Part shown: one piece after another, positions 34,542 to 43,308 of the stretch
How the letters are laid out: each line of letters begins with the position of its first letter
Position numbering within the stretch: the stretch's first letter is position 1
Origin: an uncultured Lachnospiraceae bacterium
GTDB lineage: Bacteria > Bacillota > Clostridia > Lachnospirales > Lachnospiraceae
Length of the DNA: 64,000 bases
Direction: 5' to 3'
Assembly (NCBI GenBank): GCA_947625775.1
Contig: CANQPM010000015.1
Location: 1-64,000, forward strand
Program-made: the position numbers and the translations under genes
The notes under the pieces: model-generated
What the model was told of the DNA's origin: nothing
Databases searched by the model: none
The model's input: only the letters and a program-made list of their open reading frames with translations

Positions 34542-35258
34542 ATGATTGTCACATATATAAAGCACAGCAGCTTTTGCGTGGAGCTGGAAAGGCATGTTTT
34601 AATCTTTGATTATTGTCTCGACGGGGACTTGCCTGATTTTGACGCAGACAAACAGATTTTGTTTTTTACCTCGCACAAGCACGCGGATCATTTTAATGTA
34701 AAAATACTGAACCTTGCGCCAAAATACAAAAATGTCCATTATTTTTTAGGCGCGGGGCTTAGACTGAATGAAAAATATCTTGCACGGAACGGTATCACCA
34801 TAGACAGGGACTCTTACGTCACAAACCTGTACAAGCGGCAGGAAATGGATTTTGGCGATATCCATATACGCACGCTGCGCTCCACGGACGCAGGCGTGGC
34901 TTATCTGATAGACTGCGAGGACGCAAAAATCTATCACGCGGGCGATTTGAACTGCTGGTGCAGGGCTGAGGAGAGCCGCGAATACAATGAGAAAATGAAG
35001 CGTGAATATGAGGCGGAGATAGACGCCATACGCGGGGAGAAAATTGACTGCGCATTCGTGCCGCTTGATCCGCACCTTGAAAACACCTACTGGATGGGAA
35101 TGTCCTATTTTATGGAGGCTGTAGGCGCAGCGCATGTTTTCCCAATGCATATGTGGGAGGACTACAGCTATATTGACAGGTATGTCACAAATGAGGGCAA
35201 GGCGCACGCGGAAAAAATAGCGCGTATTACGGCACCAGGGCAGAGGTTTGAAATTTGA
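34542..35258 (+). CDS. Metallo-beta-lactamase-fold hydrolase
   Basis: A 238-residue protein. The metal site is FFTSHKHADHFN (H-x-H-x-D-H, about 43-54), followed by YHAGDLNCW (about 129) and a late FPMHMWED. It resembles UlaG/YtnP-like small MBL hydrolases. The substrate is not evident. It follows cdd by 37 bases and is probably co-transcribed, which fits a salvage or phosphodiester role, but this is only inference. Confidence 0.82.
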   Translation: MIVTYIKHSSFCVELERHVLIFDYCLDGDLPDFDADKQILFFTSHKHADHFNVKILNLAPKYKNVHYFLGAGLRLNEKYLARNGITIDRDSYVTNLYKRQEMDFGDIHIRTLRSTDAGVAYLIDCEDAKIYHAGDLNCWCRAEESREYNEKMKREYEAEIDAIRGEKIDCAFVPLDPHLENTYWMGMSYFMEAVGAAHVFPMHMWEDYSYIDRYVTNEGKAHAEKIARITAPGQRFEI

Positions 35259-35315
35259 CAGAGTTTTAATAAAGGTTGATTAATCATAACATCAAAGGCG
35301 GTATATATATTAATT

Positions 35316-36992
35316 ATGGAAATAATCGTATTTTTTTCGGCAATTTTTCTGGTTTTTCTTTACGTTATGATAAGGGGGGCTTATGAGGAAAAACAGAGGA
35401 GAAAAAATTACAGGGAGCATTTGAGAAAAAGCTTTGGAAGCTTTGCGGATAAGGAGTTAAATCAGGACAGGCTTGAAAGGATAGCGGACCGTTTCAGGGG
35501 ACAAAACGCCATTGACGACATTACATGGAACGATTTGAATATGGACAGCATTTTTTCCATGATGGATTTTGCGCAGTCGTCGTCAGGCGAGGAGTATCTC
35601 TACGCAATGCTGCGGCAGCCGCTGCTTTCCGACAAGGACAAGCGCCTTGAAAAAATGGAGCGCCACATATGCTATATGATGGGGCATGAGGAAAAAAGGC
35701 TTGACACGATGCTCTGCCTGAATGACCTTGGCACGACAGGAAAATATTCGCTCTATGATTACATGAAATATCTGGAGCAGCTTGGCAGACGCTCTAATCT
35801 AAAGCATTACGTGGGAATTGTGCTGCTTGTAGTATCGCTTGCGCTTATCTTTTTGAATACGTCTGTCGGCGTTATGCTTTTGATAGCTGCAGCGTGCGTC
35901 AACATAGTGACGTATATGCGGGAAAAAAACGAGGCGGCTCCGTATGTGGCAGGCTTCGCTTATATCATGCGCATGATGAAATGCGCCGATGGCATTATCG
36001 CGGCAGAGTATGGCAGCGATATGAACGACTACATTTCGCTGCTGAAGGAAAGGCGAGCCAAGCTTAAAGCTATGGAACGCAGTTCGGGAATGGTGATGAA
36101 GCTCAACAGTTCTACAGGCAATATAGGCGGGCTGATTTTTGACTATATAAAAATGCTCACGCACATTGATTTGATAAAATTTAACAGTATGCTAAAGCTG
36201 GTGAGCGGCAACGCTGAGGCAATTTACGGTATAACTGATGCGATAGGCTATCTTGACGCGGTTATTTCGATAGGCTATTTTCGCGCCGCGCTTCCGCATT
36301 ACTGTGTGCCTTCGCTTTCAGAGGGAAAAAGAGAGCCTTTTATCATAAAGGAGGGCTTTCACCCCGTAATAAAACAGCCCGTTCTAAACAGCTTTGCGCA
36401 GGGCAGGGGCATGCTTATCACGGGTTCAAACGCGTCGGGCAAGTCCACTTTTTTGAAAATGACGGCTATAAACGCGATTCTGGCGCAGACAATCCATACC
36501 TGCGCGGCGAGGGAATACAACGGCAATTTTTACAGGATTTACTCGTCGATGGCGCTGTGTGACAACCTTGACGGCGGCGAGAGCTATTATATAGTGGAAA
36601 TAAAAGCGTTAAAGCGCATAATGGACGCGGCGGCGCTGGAGAGCGAAAATCCGCTGCTGTGCTTTGTTGACGAGGTGCTGCGCGGCACGAATACGGTGGA
36701 GCGCATAGCGGCGTCGGCGCAGATTTTAAAGAGGCTTTCGCAAAAAGGAATATACTGTTTTGCGGCGACGCATGACATAGAGCTTACGCATCTGCTGGAG
36801 GACAGCTATGACAATTTCCATTTCGAGGAGGAGGTAAAGGACGGCGATGTGCTGTTTTCGTATCATCTCTTGGAAGGAAGGGCGCACACGCGCAATGCGA
36901 TTAAGCTTTTGGAAGTAATGGGATTTTCGGAGGATATTGTAAAAGAGGCGGATAAAATGGCAGCGGAGCTTGCGCAATATTCACCTGTATGA
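35316..36992 (+). CDS. Membrane-anchored MutS-family ATPase
   Basis: A 558-residue protein. It has one hydrophobic helix at about 2-20 and a pair at about 165-200, then MutS core helices and a MutS domain V ATPase: Walker A LITGSNASGKSTFL (about 367-380), DGGESYYIVEIKALKRIM (signature region), Walker B LLCFVDEVLRGTNT (about 446-459), and FAATHDIELTHLL. It lacks the mismatch-binding domain, so it is not a repair MutS. Proteins of this type are common in Clostridia and Bacteroidetes; their role is unknown. Confidence 0.85.
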   Translation: MEIIVFFSAIFLVFLYVMIRGAYEEKQRRKNYREHLRKSFGSFADKELNQDRLERIADRFRGQNAIDDITWNDLNMDSIFSMMDFAQSSSGEEYLYAMLRQPLLSDKDKRLEKMERHICYMMGHEEKRLDTMLCLNDLGTTGKYSLYDYMKYLEQLGRRSNLKHYVGIVLLVVSLALIFLNTSVGVMLLIAAACVNIVTYMREKNEAAPYVAGFAYIMRMMKCADGIIAAEYGSDMNDYISLLKERRAKLKAMERSSGMVMKLNSSTGNIGGLIFDYIKMLTHIDLIKFNSMLKLVSGNAEAIYGITDAIGYLDAVISIGYFRAALPHYCVPSLSEGKREPFIIKEGFHPVIKQPVLNSFAQGRGMLITGSNASGKSTFLKMTAINAILAQTIHTCAAREYNGNFYRIYSSMALCDNLDGGESYYIVEIKALKRIMDAAALESENPLLCFVDEVLRGTNTVERIAASAQILKRLSQKGIYCFAATHDIELTHLLEDSYDNFHFEEEVKDGDVLFSYHLLEGRAHTRNAIKLLEVMGFSEDIVKEADKMAAELAQYSPV

Positions 36993-37020
36993 GCCTAAAA
37001 ATATGGGAAAGAGGTAAAGC

Positions 37021-37515
37021 ATGTTTGTTAAGATTTTTACTGACGGGGCGGCAAGGGGCAATCCCGAGGGACCAGGCGGATACGGCACGGTCCTGCAGTA
37101 CGTTGATACAAAGGGGCAGCTCCACGAGAGGGAGTTTTCGGCGGGTTATAAAAAGACTACAAACAACCGAATGGAGCTTATGGCGGTTATAACAGGCTTG
37201 GAGGCGCTTACAAAGCCATGCGAGGTAGAGATAATTTCCGATTCAAAGTATGTGACCGATGCCTTCAACCAGCATTGGATAGAAAGCTGGCAGAAAAATA
37301 ATTGGAAAAACAGCGCAAAGCAGGCGGTAAAAAACATAGACCTGTGGCAGCGGCTTTTAAGGGCGAAGGCGCAGCATGATGTGAAATTTATATGGGTGAA
37401 GGGACACGCGGGACACCCCGAAAACGAGCGCTGCGACAAGCTTGCGACCGAGGCTGCCGATTGCAAAGATACAAATATGCTGCTTGACGATGTAATAGGT
37501 GAAGTGGTATTATAA
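37021..37515 (+). CDS. rnhA: Ribonuclease HI
   Basis: A 164-residue type 1 RNase H. The catalytic acids lie in [17 protein letters not shown] (D, about 6), [16 protein letters not shown] (E, about 55), [11 protein letters not shown] (D, about 77) and the late [13 protein letters not shown] (D, about 140). The [14 protein letters not shown] helix is the basic handle. It degrades RNA in RNA-DNA hybrids. Together with rnhB the window carries both RNase H types. AAGAGG lies eight bases before the ATG. Confidence 0.95.
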   Translation: MFVKIFTDGAARGNPEGPGGYGTVLQYVDTKGQLHEREFSAGYKKTTNNRMELMAVITGLEALTKPCEVEIISDSKYVTDAFNQHWIESWQKNNWKNSAKQAVKNIDLWQRLLRAKAQHDVKFIWVKGHAGHPENERCDKLATEAADCKDTNMLLDDVIGEVVL

Positions 37516-37594
37516 ATATATGGAGTTTTCTGTAAACTTACAAAAATGCGGGAGCTGTTTCTGAAAACGGCTTTTGCGGAAAAGAGGTATGGTC

Positions 37595-37741
37595 GTGGCA
37601 AATTTAATAGAATTTTTGAGAATGTTCCTGTCGTATATTTTAACCTTTGCGGTAATCGCGGTAGTGTCAGGCATAGGCGGCTTTATCGGCGTCAAGGTGT
37701 GGAAGCCCAAGGCGAAGGCTGAGAAAGCTAAAAATGAATAA
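37595..37741 (+). CDS. Small single-pass membrane protein
   Basis: A 48-codon frame beginning at GTG 37595 (MANLIEFLRMFLSYILTF) with AGAGG seven bases upstream. An ATG two codons earlier (37589) is too close to that site. One membrane helix (about 10-33, with a GIGGFIG glycine motif) is followed by a short basic tail. Similar small proteins occur in Lachnospiraceae and are sometimes mislabelled as nitrogenase-related; the function is unknown. A terminator follows 25 bases later. Confidence 0.65.
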   Translation: MANLIEFLRMFLSYILTFAVIAVVSGIGGFIGVKVWKPKAKAEKAKNE

Positions 37742-37766
37742 TTCAATAAAATAACACTATAAAACG

Positions 37767-37802
37767 GCGTTTGGAATTGTGCATTTTCCAGACGCTTTTT
37801 TT
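37767..37802 (+). terminator. Rho-independent terminator after the small membrane protein gene
   Basis: GCGTTTGGAA (37767-37776) pairs, with one wobble, with TTCCAGACGC (37786-37795), followed by seven T. The nrdD promoter starts two bases beyond it. Confidence 0.85.
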
Positions 37803-37803
37803 G

Positions 37804-37832
37804 TTGACATAAACCTTCATTTGAATTATACT
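37804..37832 (+). promoter_or_regulatory. Promoter of nrdD
   Basis: TTGACA at 37804-37809, a 17-base spacer and TATACT at 37827-37832. It is about 210 bases before nrdD and is followed at once by the NrdR-like boxes. Confidence 0.85.
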
Positions 37833-37841
37833 AATATACAG

Positions 37842-37889
37842 ACACAACATATAGTGCCATATAAAAATAAATCATACAAAATATTCAAA
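37842..37889 (+). promoter_or_regulatory. Probable NrdR box pair upstream of nrdD
   Basis: ACACAACATATAGTGC at 37842-37857 matches the general NrdR consensus at about 14 of 16 positions. A weaker match, ATACAAAATATTCAAA, lies at 37874-37889, exactly 32 bases further, the spacing expected for cooperative NrdR binding on one DNA face. Both lie just past the -10 element, where binding would block transcription when dATP is plentiful. Confidence 0.65.
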
Positions 37890-38044
37890 AAAATAAAGGA
37901 AAACACGGTACAACGAGCATTGAAAATTGTTGTACTATCGCTTTTTTGGAGTATTAGGAGTATTAAAATGGAGTGACGCAGGTTCAGACCGCGTTTAAGC
38001 TCTGGCGCTATGCGCAGGCTGTGCTATGAATGGAGGAGTAAAAT

Positions 38045-40240
38045 ATGGGTAAGGTAGTCAGCTTAAATGCCGTTGAAAAGGACGAAATTGATTATAGCAG
38101 CCTTTATCAGCCCGAGCGGCAGATATACGTTATAAAAAAGGACGGCAGCAAGGAAAAGTTTAATGTGCAGAAGGTGATTGTCGCCGTCGGCAAGTCGGCA
38201 TACCGCGCGCTTACCAAGTTTACGGAGGAGGACAAGCGCCATATATGCGAGCACGTTATCAGCAAGGTAAACGAGATGGACGCGGACGAAATCCCTATCC
38301 CGATAATGCACAATATAGTTGAGAGCGCGCTCGAGGAGGTAAAGCCAGTCGTAGCCAAGAGCTATCGCGATTACAGAAATTATAAGCAGGACTTTGTACG
38401 CATGATGGACGATGTGTATAAAAAGAGCCAGTCAATCATGTACGTCGGCGACAAGGAGAACGCAAACACCGACTCAGCCCTTGTTTCCACAAAGCGCAGC
38501 CTTATTTTCAACCAGTTTAACAAGGAGCTTTACCAGAAGTTTTTTATGACCACGGAGGAAATTCAGGCGTGCAGGGACGGCTACATCTATGTGCATGATA
38601 TGTCCGCAAGGCGCGATACCATGAATTGCTGCCTTTTTGACGTGCAGAGCGTTCTTTCGGGCGGTTTTGAGATGGGAAATATCTGGTACAACGAGCCGAA
38701 GTCGCTTGACGTGGCTTTTGACGTTATCGGCGATATAGTGCTCAGCGCGGCAAGCCAGCAGTATGGCGGTTTTACAGTGCCAGAGGTTGACAAAATCCTT
38801 GCGCCTTATGCTGAAAAAACGTACAAGTCTTCATACGAAAAATATATAAATCTCGGCGTTTCACCCGAAAGGGCGGAGACGGAGGCGCTTTCAGACGTGG
38901 AGCGCGAGTTTGAGCAGGGCTTCCAGGGATGGGAGTACAAATTCAATACAGTGGCGAGCAGCCGTGGCGATTATCCATTTATCACAGTCACGGCGGGCAT
39001 AGGCACGGAGCGTTTTGCCAAGCTTGCGACAATACAGATGCTTAATGTAAGGCGAAAAGGGCAGGGCAAAAAGGATTGCAAAAAACCCGTGCTTTTCCCC
39101 AAGATTGTCTTTTTATATGATGAAAACCTGCACGGTAAGGGAAAGCCGTTAGAGGAAGTGTTTGAGGCGGGCGTGAGGTGCTCCGCAAAGACTATGTACC
39201 CCGACTGGCTGAGTCTTACTGGTAAGGGCTATATCGCCAGCATGTACAAGCAGTACGGCAAAGTAATCTCACCTATGGGCTGCAGGGCGTTTTTGTCGCC
39301 ATGGTATGAAAGAGGGGGAATGCACCCAGCTGACGACAAGGACACGCCGATATTTGTAGGGCGTTTCAATATAGGCGCTGTTTCACTTCATCTGCCTATG
39401 ATTTTGGCAAAGGCGCGTCAGGAGAGCAAAGATTTTTACGAGGTGCTTGACTATTACCTTAACCTGATAAGGCAGCTCCATATCAGGACATACGCTTATC
39501 TCGGCAATATGCGCGCGTCAACCAACCCGCTTGCGTACTGCGAGGGCGGTTTTTTGGGCGGGCATTTAAAGCTGTCGGACAAGATTAAGCCGCTGTTAAA
39601 GTCGGCTACGGCATCATTTGGCATAACGGCGCTCAACGAGCTGCAGATGCTCTACAACGGCAAATCACTTGTCGAGGACGGCGCTTTCGCGCTTGAAGTT
39701 TTGGAGTATATAAACAAAGAAGTAAACCGCTTTAAGGAGGAGGACGGCAATCTCTACGCGATATACGGCACGCCTGCGGAAAATCTCTGCGGCCTGCAGG
39801 TCAAGCAGTTCAGGGCAAAGTACGGCATTGTAGAGGGGGTTTCCGACAGGGAGTATGTGAGCAACAGCTTTCATTGCCATGTCACGGAGGACATCACGCC
39901 GATACAGAAGCAGGATTTGGAGTACAGATTCTGGGAGCTTTCAAACGGCGGCAAGATACAGTACGTAAAATATCCGATTGATTACAATATTTCCGCAATC
40001 AAGACGCTTGTAAGGCGTGCCATGGAAATGGGCTTTTATGAGGGCGTAAATCTTTCGCTTGCGTATTGCGACGATTGCGGTCATCAGGAGCTTGAAATGG
40101 ATGTTTGCCCTAAGTGCGGCAGCAGGAATCTGACAAAGATTGACAGAATGAACGGATATCTGTCGTACTCGCGCGTACACGGCGATACAAGGCTGAACGA
40201 GGCAAAGATGGCGGAGATTGCAGAACGGAAAAGCATGTAG
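38045..40240 (+). CDS. nrdD: Anaerobic ribonucleoside-triphosphate reductase (class III)
   Basis: A 731-residue glycyl-radical enzyme that makes deoxynucleotides without oxygen. An amino-terminal ATP-cone (about 27-120, YVIKKDGSKEKF) binds ATP or dATP. A carboxyl zinc ribbon CDDCGHQ...CPKCGS holds four cysteines, and the glycyl radical glycine is G704 in DRMNGYLS. GGAGG precedes the ATG. The activase gene nrdG follows after a hairpin region of 120 bases. Regulation by NrdR is suggested by the boxes upstream. Confidence 0.96.
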   Translation: MGKVVSLNAVEKDEIDYSSLYQPERQIYVIKKDGSKEKFNVQKVIVAVGKSAYRALTKFTEEDKRHICEHVISKVNEMDADEIPIPIMHNIVESALEEVKPVVAKSYRDYRNYKQDFVRMMDDVYKKSQSIMYVGDKENANTDSALVSTKRSLIFNQFNKELYQKFFMTTEEIQACRDGYIYVHDMSARRDTMNCCLFDVQSVLSGGFEMGNIWYNEPKSLDVAFDVIGDIVLSAASQQYGGFTVPEVDKILAPYAEKTYKSSYEKYINLGVSPERAETEALSDVEREFEQGFQGWEYKFNTVASSRGDYPFITVTAGIGTERFAKLATIQMLNVRRKGQGKKDCKKPVLFPKIVFLYDENLHGKGKPLEEVFEAGVRCSAKTMYPDWLSLTGKGYIASMYKQYGKVISPMGCRAFLSPWYERGGMHPADDKDTPIFVGRFNIGAVSLHLPMILAKARQESKDFYEVLDYYLNLIRQLHIRTYAYLGNMRASTNPLAYCEGGFLGGHLKLSDKIKPLLKSATASFGITALNELQMLYNGKSLVEDGAFALEVLEYINKEVNRFKEEDGNLYAIYGTPAENLCGLQVKQFRAKYGIVEGVSDREYVSNSFHCHVTEDITPIQKQDLEYRFWELSNGGKIQYVKYPIDYNISAIKTLVRRAMEMGFYEGVNLSLAYCDDCGHQELEMDVCPKCGSRNLTKIDRMNGYLSYSRVHGDTRLNEAKMAEIAERKSM

Positions 40241-40249
40241 AAGACATTA

Positions 40250-40324
40250 AGAAACACTAAGGCAACAAAAGACGCTGCCTAAGTGTTTCTAAATGCTTGG
40301 AAAAACGCAGAGGCAGCGTTTTTC
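40250..40324 (+). terminator. Double-hairpin element between nrdD and nrdG
   Basis: First hairpin AGAAACACTAAGGCA (40250-40264) with TGCCTAAGTGTTTCT (40276-40290), one mismatch. Second hairpin GAAAAACGC (40300-40308) with GCGTTTTTC (40316-40324), ending in T. The block resembles the one after gpsA. As nrdG lies just beyond, it probably only reduces read-through. Confidence 0.65.
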
Positions 40325-40360
40325 ACACTTATATTATATAATAAAAGGAATGAGTTTTAT

Positions 40361-40969
40361 ATGAGATACCATAACATAACTAAAGATGATATGCTTAACG
40401 GCGACGGGCTTCGCGTGGTTTTGTGGGTGGCGGGCTGCTCGCATTGCTGCAAGGGCTGCCAGAATCCTATGACTTGGGATCCTGACGGCGGGCTTGAATT
40501 TGATGCCGCGGCAAAGGCTGAGATTTTCGAGCAGCTTGATAAGCCGTATATTGAGGGCATAACATTTTCAGGAGGAGATCCCCTGCACAGCGCCAACCGT
40601 GACGGCGTTAAAACGCTGATGAAGGAAATCAAGGAAAAATATCCCAATAAAACCATATGGCTTTACACGGGCGACAATTGGGAGAGGATAATGCGTTACC
40701 CGCTTTTGCAATATGTTGACATACTTGTTGACGGCGAATTTGTACAGGACAAAAAGGACAACAACCTTTTATGGAAGGGCAGTAGCAACCAGAGAGTAAT
40801 AGACGTTCAGGCGACGCTTGCACAGGAGGATATATCAGCGCCTGTATTGCATTGCGGAGACTATGATGATATTCCAATGGGACGTGAGACGGCGGGGACA
40901 AATAAAAATATAGTCTGCTTTAACAATGCAGGTATTAAGAAGAATGCATGTGAGGCGGGAGTGTACTAA
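40361..40969 (+). CDS. nrdG: Anaerobic ribonucleotide reductase activating protein
   Basis: A 202-residue radical-SAM activase that generates the glycyl radical on NrdD. The cluster motif is GCSHCCKGCQNPMTWD with cysteines at 26, 30 and 33, followed by ISFSGG-type ITFSGGDPLH (about 72) and WLYTGDNWE. AAAAGGAATGAG precedes the ATG at 40361; an ATG at 40283 inside the hairpin region is in frame but has no family match. Its partner is nrdD directly upstream. Confidence 0.95.
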   Translation: MRYHNITKDDMLNGDGLRVVLWVAGCSHCCKGCQNPMTWDPDGGLEFDAAAKAEIFEQLDKPYIEGITFSGGDPLHSANRDGVKTLMKEIKEKYPNKTIWLYTGDNWERIMRYPLLQYVDILVDGEFVQDKKDNNLLWKGSSNQRVIDVQATLAQEDISAPVLHCGDYDDIPMGRETAGTNKNIVCFNNAGIKKNACEAGVY

Positions 40970-40975
40970 ATAAAA

Positions 40976-41008
40976 AAGCCACAGCTGAGAGAAATGCAGC
41001 TGTGGCTT
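40976..41008 (-). terminator. Bidirectional terminator between nrdG and the secreted-protein gene
   Basis: AAGCCACAGCTG (40976-40987) and CAGCTGTGGCTT (40997-41008) form a perfect 12-bp stem. On the minus strand it is followed by a T6 tract, so it fits the end of the minus-strand gene best, but it also lies just after the nrdG stop. Confidence 0.8.
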
Positions 41009-41075
41009 ATGTTTTGGTCATAATCTTATTTTCGCTATTGAAAATAAAATTTATTTTTTAGGTTTAACAGCAGAT

Positions 41076-41126
41076 TTTATCAAGACAATAGAAAACCTAC
41101 AGGACATGTTTTCTGCTGTTTATGCA
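41076..41126 (+). repeat. CAATA-armed palindromic element
   Basis: GACAATAGAAAACCTACAGG, then ACATGTTTTCTGCTGTTTATGC. It matches elements at 3189, 3230 and 14736 in layout and sits directly after the stop codon of the minus-strand gene, beside the bidirectional terminator. Confidence 0.5.
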
Positions 41127-42152
41127 TTAGTAGTTGAAATTGAAAATATTATTGTCTTTATATACCAATGCATATGCCGTAGAGGGACAATTAGTTTCAA
41201 AAGTGATGGTTTCGTTTGATGTATCAAGGTCATCAAAAATATTTACAATACCGTCTCCAATACCGAGAAGTCTAAATGTTCTCCCAGCTAGGCGATATTC
41301 TGGCGGAATTGATAATATATACTGCATTGGCCTGTCCGTGTATTTCACTTTTTCACCAGCCTTCAAAACCACTACCGTTATAGGCTTGGCAAATTTATAA
41401 TCGCCAATAAATGCAGCATATGCTTCATAGCAGGCCATTCCAGGATATCTTATCTGTGCAGACACATTAAGCGAATAGTCAAGGTTTGCAGGTGAAAGCT
41501 TTATTATGGAAGTAGCAACATTTCCATTGCCACTATCCTCATCTGAATTCCAAGGAGCAGAGGTATCATTTGCTGAATATACATTGCAGATGGTTGGATT
41601 GACGCTTTCCTGAAATTCCCGCGCTGTCCTTGAATTATCCATAATATAAGCTGCTCCCATAGAGTTAGACTGTGCAAATGCCTTAATGCTGTCATAGCTG
41701 GTATATGGGATAGTGCCGATCATGCGTGTTTCTTCTCCGTCATAGGTGATGCGGAAAATCGGCATATACGAAATTCCATCGAAAACATTGGTATTTTCAA
41801 TAAACGTTTTTGAACTTAAAAATACATATTTAAGAGTGTCTATATCGTAAAAATTGTACTGGCCTAATGAGGTGATGGTGCTGTCAACCATTAAATAGTG
41901 GCAGTCTGTTGAGTTCCACGGACGCTTGTAAAGACGCCAGTAATCACAGTCAGGCAGCGCGCCGCTTCCCATAATCTTTATTATATCATTTGCAATATGC
42001 ACTTTGATATCCGTGCCCTGCAGATAATGCCAGCCATTGCCCATGCTGATCCATTCTTCACCCTCCGCGTTTGCAGTGCTGACAGGCATAATAGAAACAG
42101 CAATAACAAGCGCAAATAACAGAGCCATTAGCCTTTTGGTTTTAATTTTCAT
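41127..42152 (-). CDS. Secreted protein of unknown function
   Basis: A 341-residue protein with a clear signal peptide (KIKTKRLMALLFALVIAVSI, cleavage likely after STANA, about residue 29). The mature part is rich in aromatic and hydroxyl residues, with a possible degenerate leucine-rich (BspA-like) stretch TITSLGQYNFYDIDTLKYVF. No enzyme motif, sorting signal or membrane anchor was found. GGAAGGAG precedes the ATG on the minus strand and a strong promoter lies at 42189-42217. It is a single-gene transcript. Confidence 0.75.
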   Translation of the reverse strand: MKIKTKRLMALLFALVIAVSIMPVSTANAEGEEWISMGNGWHYLQGTDIKVHIANDIIKIMGSGALPDCDYWRLYKRPWNSTDCHYLMVDSTITSLGQYNFYDIDTLKYVFLSSKTFIENTNVFDGISYMPIFRITYDGEETRMIGTIPYTSYDSIKAFAQSNSMGAAYIMDNSRTAREFQESVNPTICNVYSANDTSAPWNSDEDSGNGNVATSIIKLSPANLDYSLNVSAQIRYPGMACYEAYAAFIGDYKFAKPITVVVLKAGEKVKYTDRPMQYILSIPPEYRLAGRTFRLLGIGDGIVNIFDDLDTSNETITFETNCPSTAYALVYKDNNIFNFNY

Positions 42153-42188
42153 TTATTTTTCTCCTTCCGTTGATAGATTGATAATTTA

Positions 42189-42217
42189 AGTATATCTGTA
42201 ATATGCGAAAAAGTCAA
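42189..42217 (-). promoter_or_regulatory. Promoter of the secreted-protein gene
   Basis: On the minus strand TTGACT (complement of 42212-42217), 17-base spacer, TATACT (complement of 42189-42194), about 37 bases before the start codon. Confidence 0.82.
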
Positions 42218-42400
42218 TAAACTAACAGACTTAGCTGCGATTTTTTGGTCAGAAAATTATGGAAAAATGTTCGGGTGCAGTATTAAAACAGGCATACAAG
42301 CATAATAACTTGCTGTTATGCTTATCAGCAGCAAAATAAGGAAAAAAATAATTGAAATGACATATATATTTATGAAATAATTAAGAAAAATGCCATCATA

Positions 42401-42430
42401 TTGACATCTGCCACAATAAAAAGCTATAAT
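42401..42430 (+). promoter_or_regulatory. Promoter of tcdA
   Basis: TTGACA at 42401-42406, an 18-base spacer and TATAAT at 42425-42430, 40 bases before the start codon. Confidence 0.82.
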
Positions 42431-42470
42431 AAACCAAGCATCTGAAAATTTTACAAATGGAGCAGTAAAT

Positions 42471-43229
42471 ATGCAGAACCAGTTTTCAAGGACAGAGCTG
42501 CTTTTGGGAAAAGCAGCAATGGAAAAACTGTCAAGGTCGCACGTCGCAGTATTCGGAATAGGCGGAGTGGGCGGCTATGTGTGCGAAGCGCTTGCAAGGA
42601 GCGGAGTGGGCGCGTTTGACCTGATTGACAGCGATAAGGTTGATATCACAAACTTAAATAGGCAGATAATCGCGACGCATAAGACAATCGGCAGATACAA
42701 GGCTGACGTTATGCGTGAACGGATATTGGAAATCAATCCCGAAGCCGCGGTGACGGCGCATCGATGCTTTTTCCTGCCAGAGACAGCGCAGCAGTTTAAT
42801 TTTTACCAATATGATTATATAGTAGACGCGGTTGACACAGTTACGGCAAAGATAAGCTTAGTTATGGCAGCTCAGGAAAAGCAGGTGCCGATTATCAGCA
42901 GCATGGGCGCTGGAAACAAGCTTGACGCAAGCCGTTTCAAGGTCGCCGACATATATCAGACAAATGTATGCCCGCTTGCAAAGGTAATGCGCCATGAACT
43001 AAAAAAACGCGGGGTAAAGTCCCTGAAGGTAGTATATTCCGATGAAATGCCCACAATCCCCAACACGAACATACTGGAAAATCCCGAAAACGGGAACGTA
43101 TGCCAGCCCGATACGCAGGACACAAACACAAGACGCAGGTCTGTCCCAGGCAGCGCGGCATTCGTTCCGTCAGTGGCAGGACTGATTATCGCGGGCGAGG
43201 TAGTCAGAGATTTGGTTCAAGCAATATAA
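42471..43229 (+). CDS. tcdA: tRNA threonylcarbamoyladenosine dehydratase (TcdA, ThiF family)
   Basis: A 252-residue E1-like protein. The nucleotide-binding fold is AVFGIGGVGGYVCEALARSG (about 25-44), followed by DSDKVDITNLNRQI with the arginine and aspartates that bind ATP, and IVDAVDTVTAKISLV. The late part carries KVADIYQTNVCPLAKVMRHE and a typical SAAFVPSVAGLIIAGEVV end. TcdA cyclises t6A37 of tRNA. It is expressed from its own promoter. Confidence 0.92.
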   Translation: MQNQFSRTELLLGKAAMEKLSRSHVAVFGIGGVGGYVCEALARSGVGAFDLIDSDKVDITNLNRQIIATHKTIGRYKADVMRERILEINPEAAVTAHRCFFLPETAQQFNFYQYDYIVDAVDTVTAKISLVMAAQEKQVPIISSMGAGNKLDASRFKVADIYQTNVCPLAKVMRHELKKRGVKSLKVVYSDEMPTIPNTNILENPENGNVCQPDTQDTNTRRRSVPGSAAFVPSVAGLIIAGEVVRDLVQAI

Positions 43230-43308
43230 AATCTTTTGACTTACGTAGTCAGTACACCCAAGTAGAAAAAAAGCATTGCATTTGTACATTAATATAATAA
43301 AAATAATA

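Larger units (their letters stand above)
42153..42470. other. Divergent intergenic region
   Basis: No gene is seen in this AT-rich stretch of 318 bases. It holds the minus-strand promoter of the secreted-protein gene (42189-42217) and the plus-strand promoter of tcdA (42401-42430). Between them lies AT-rich sequence without clear repeats. Confidence 0.6.
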
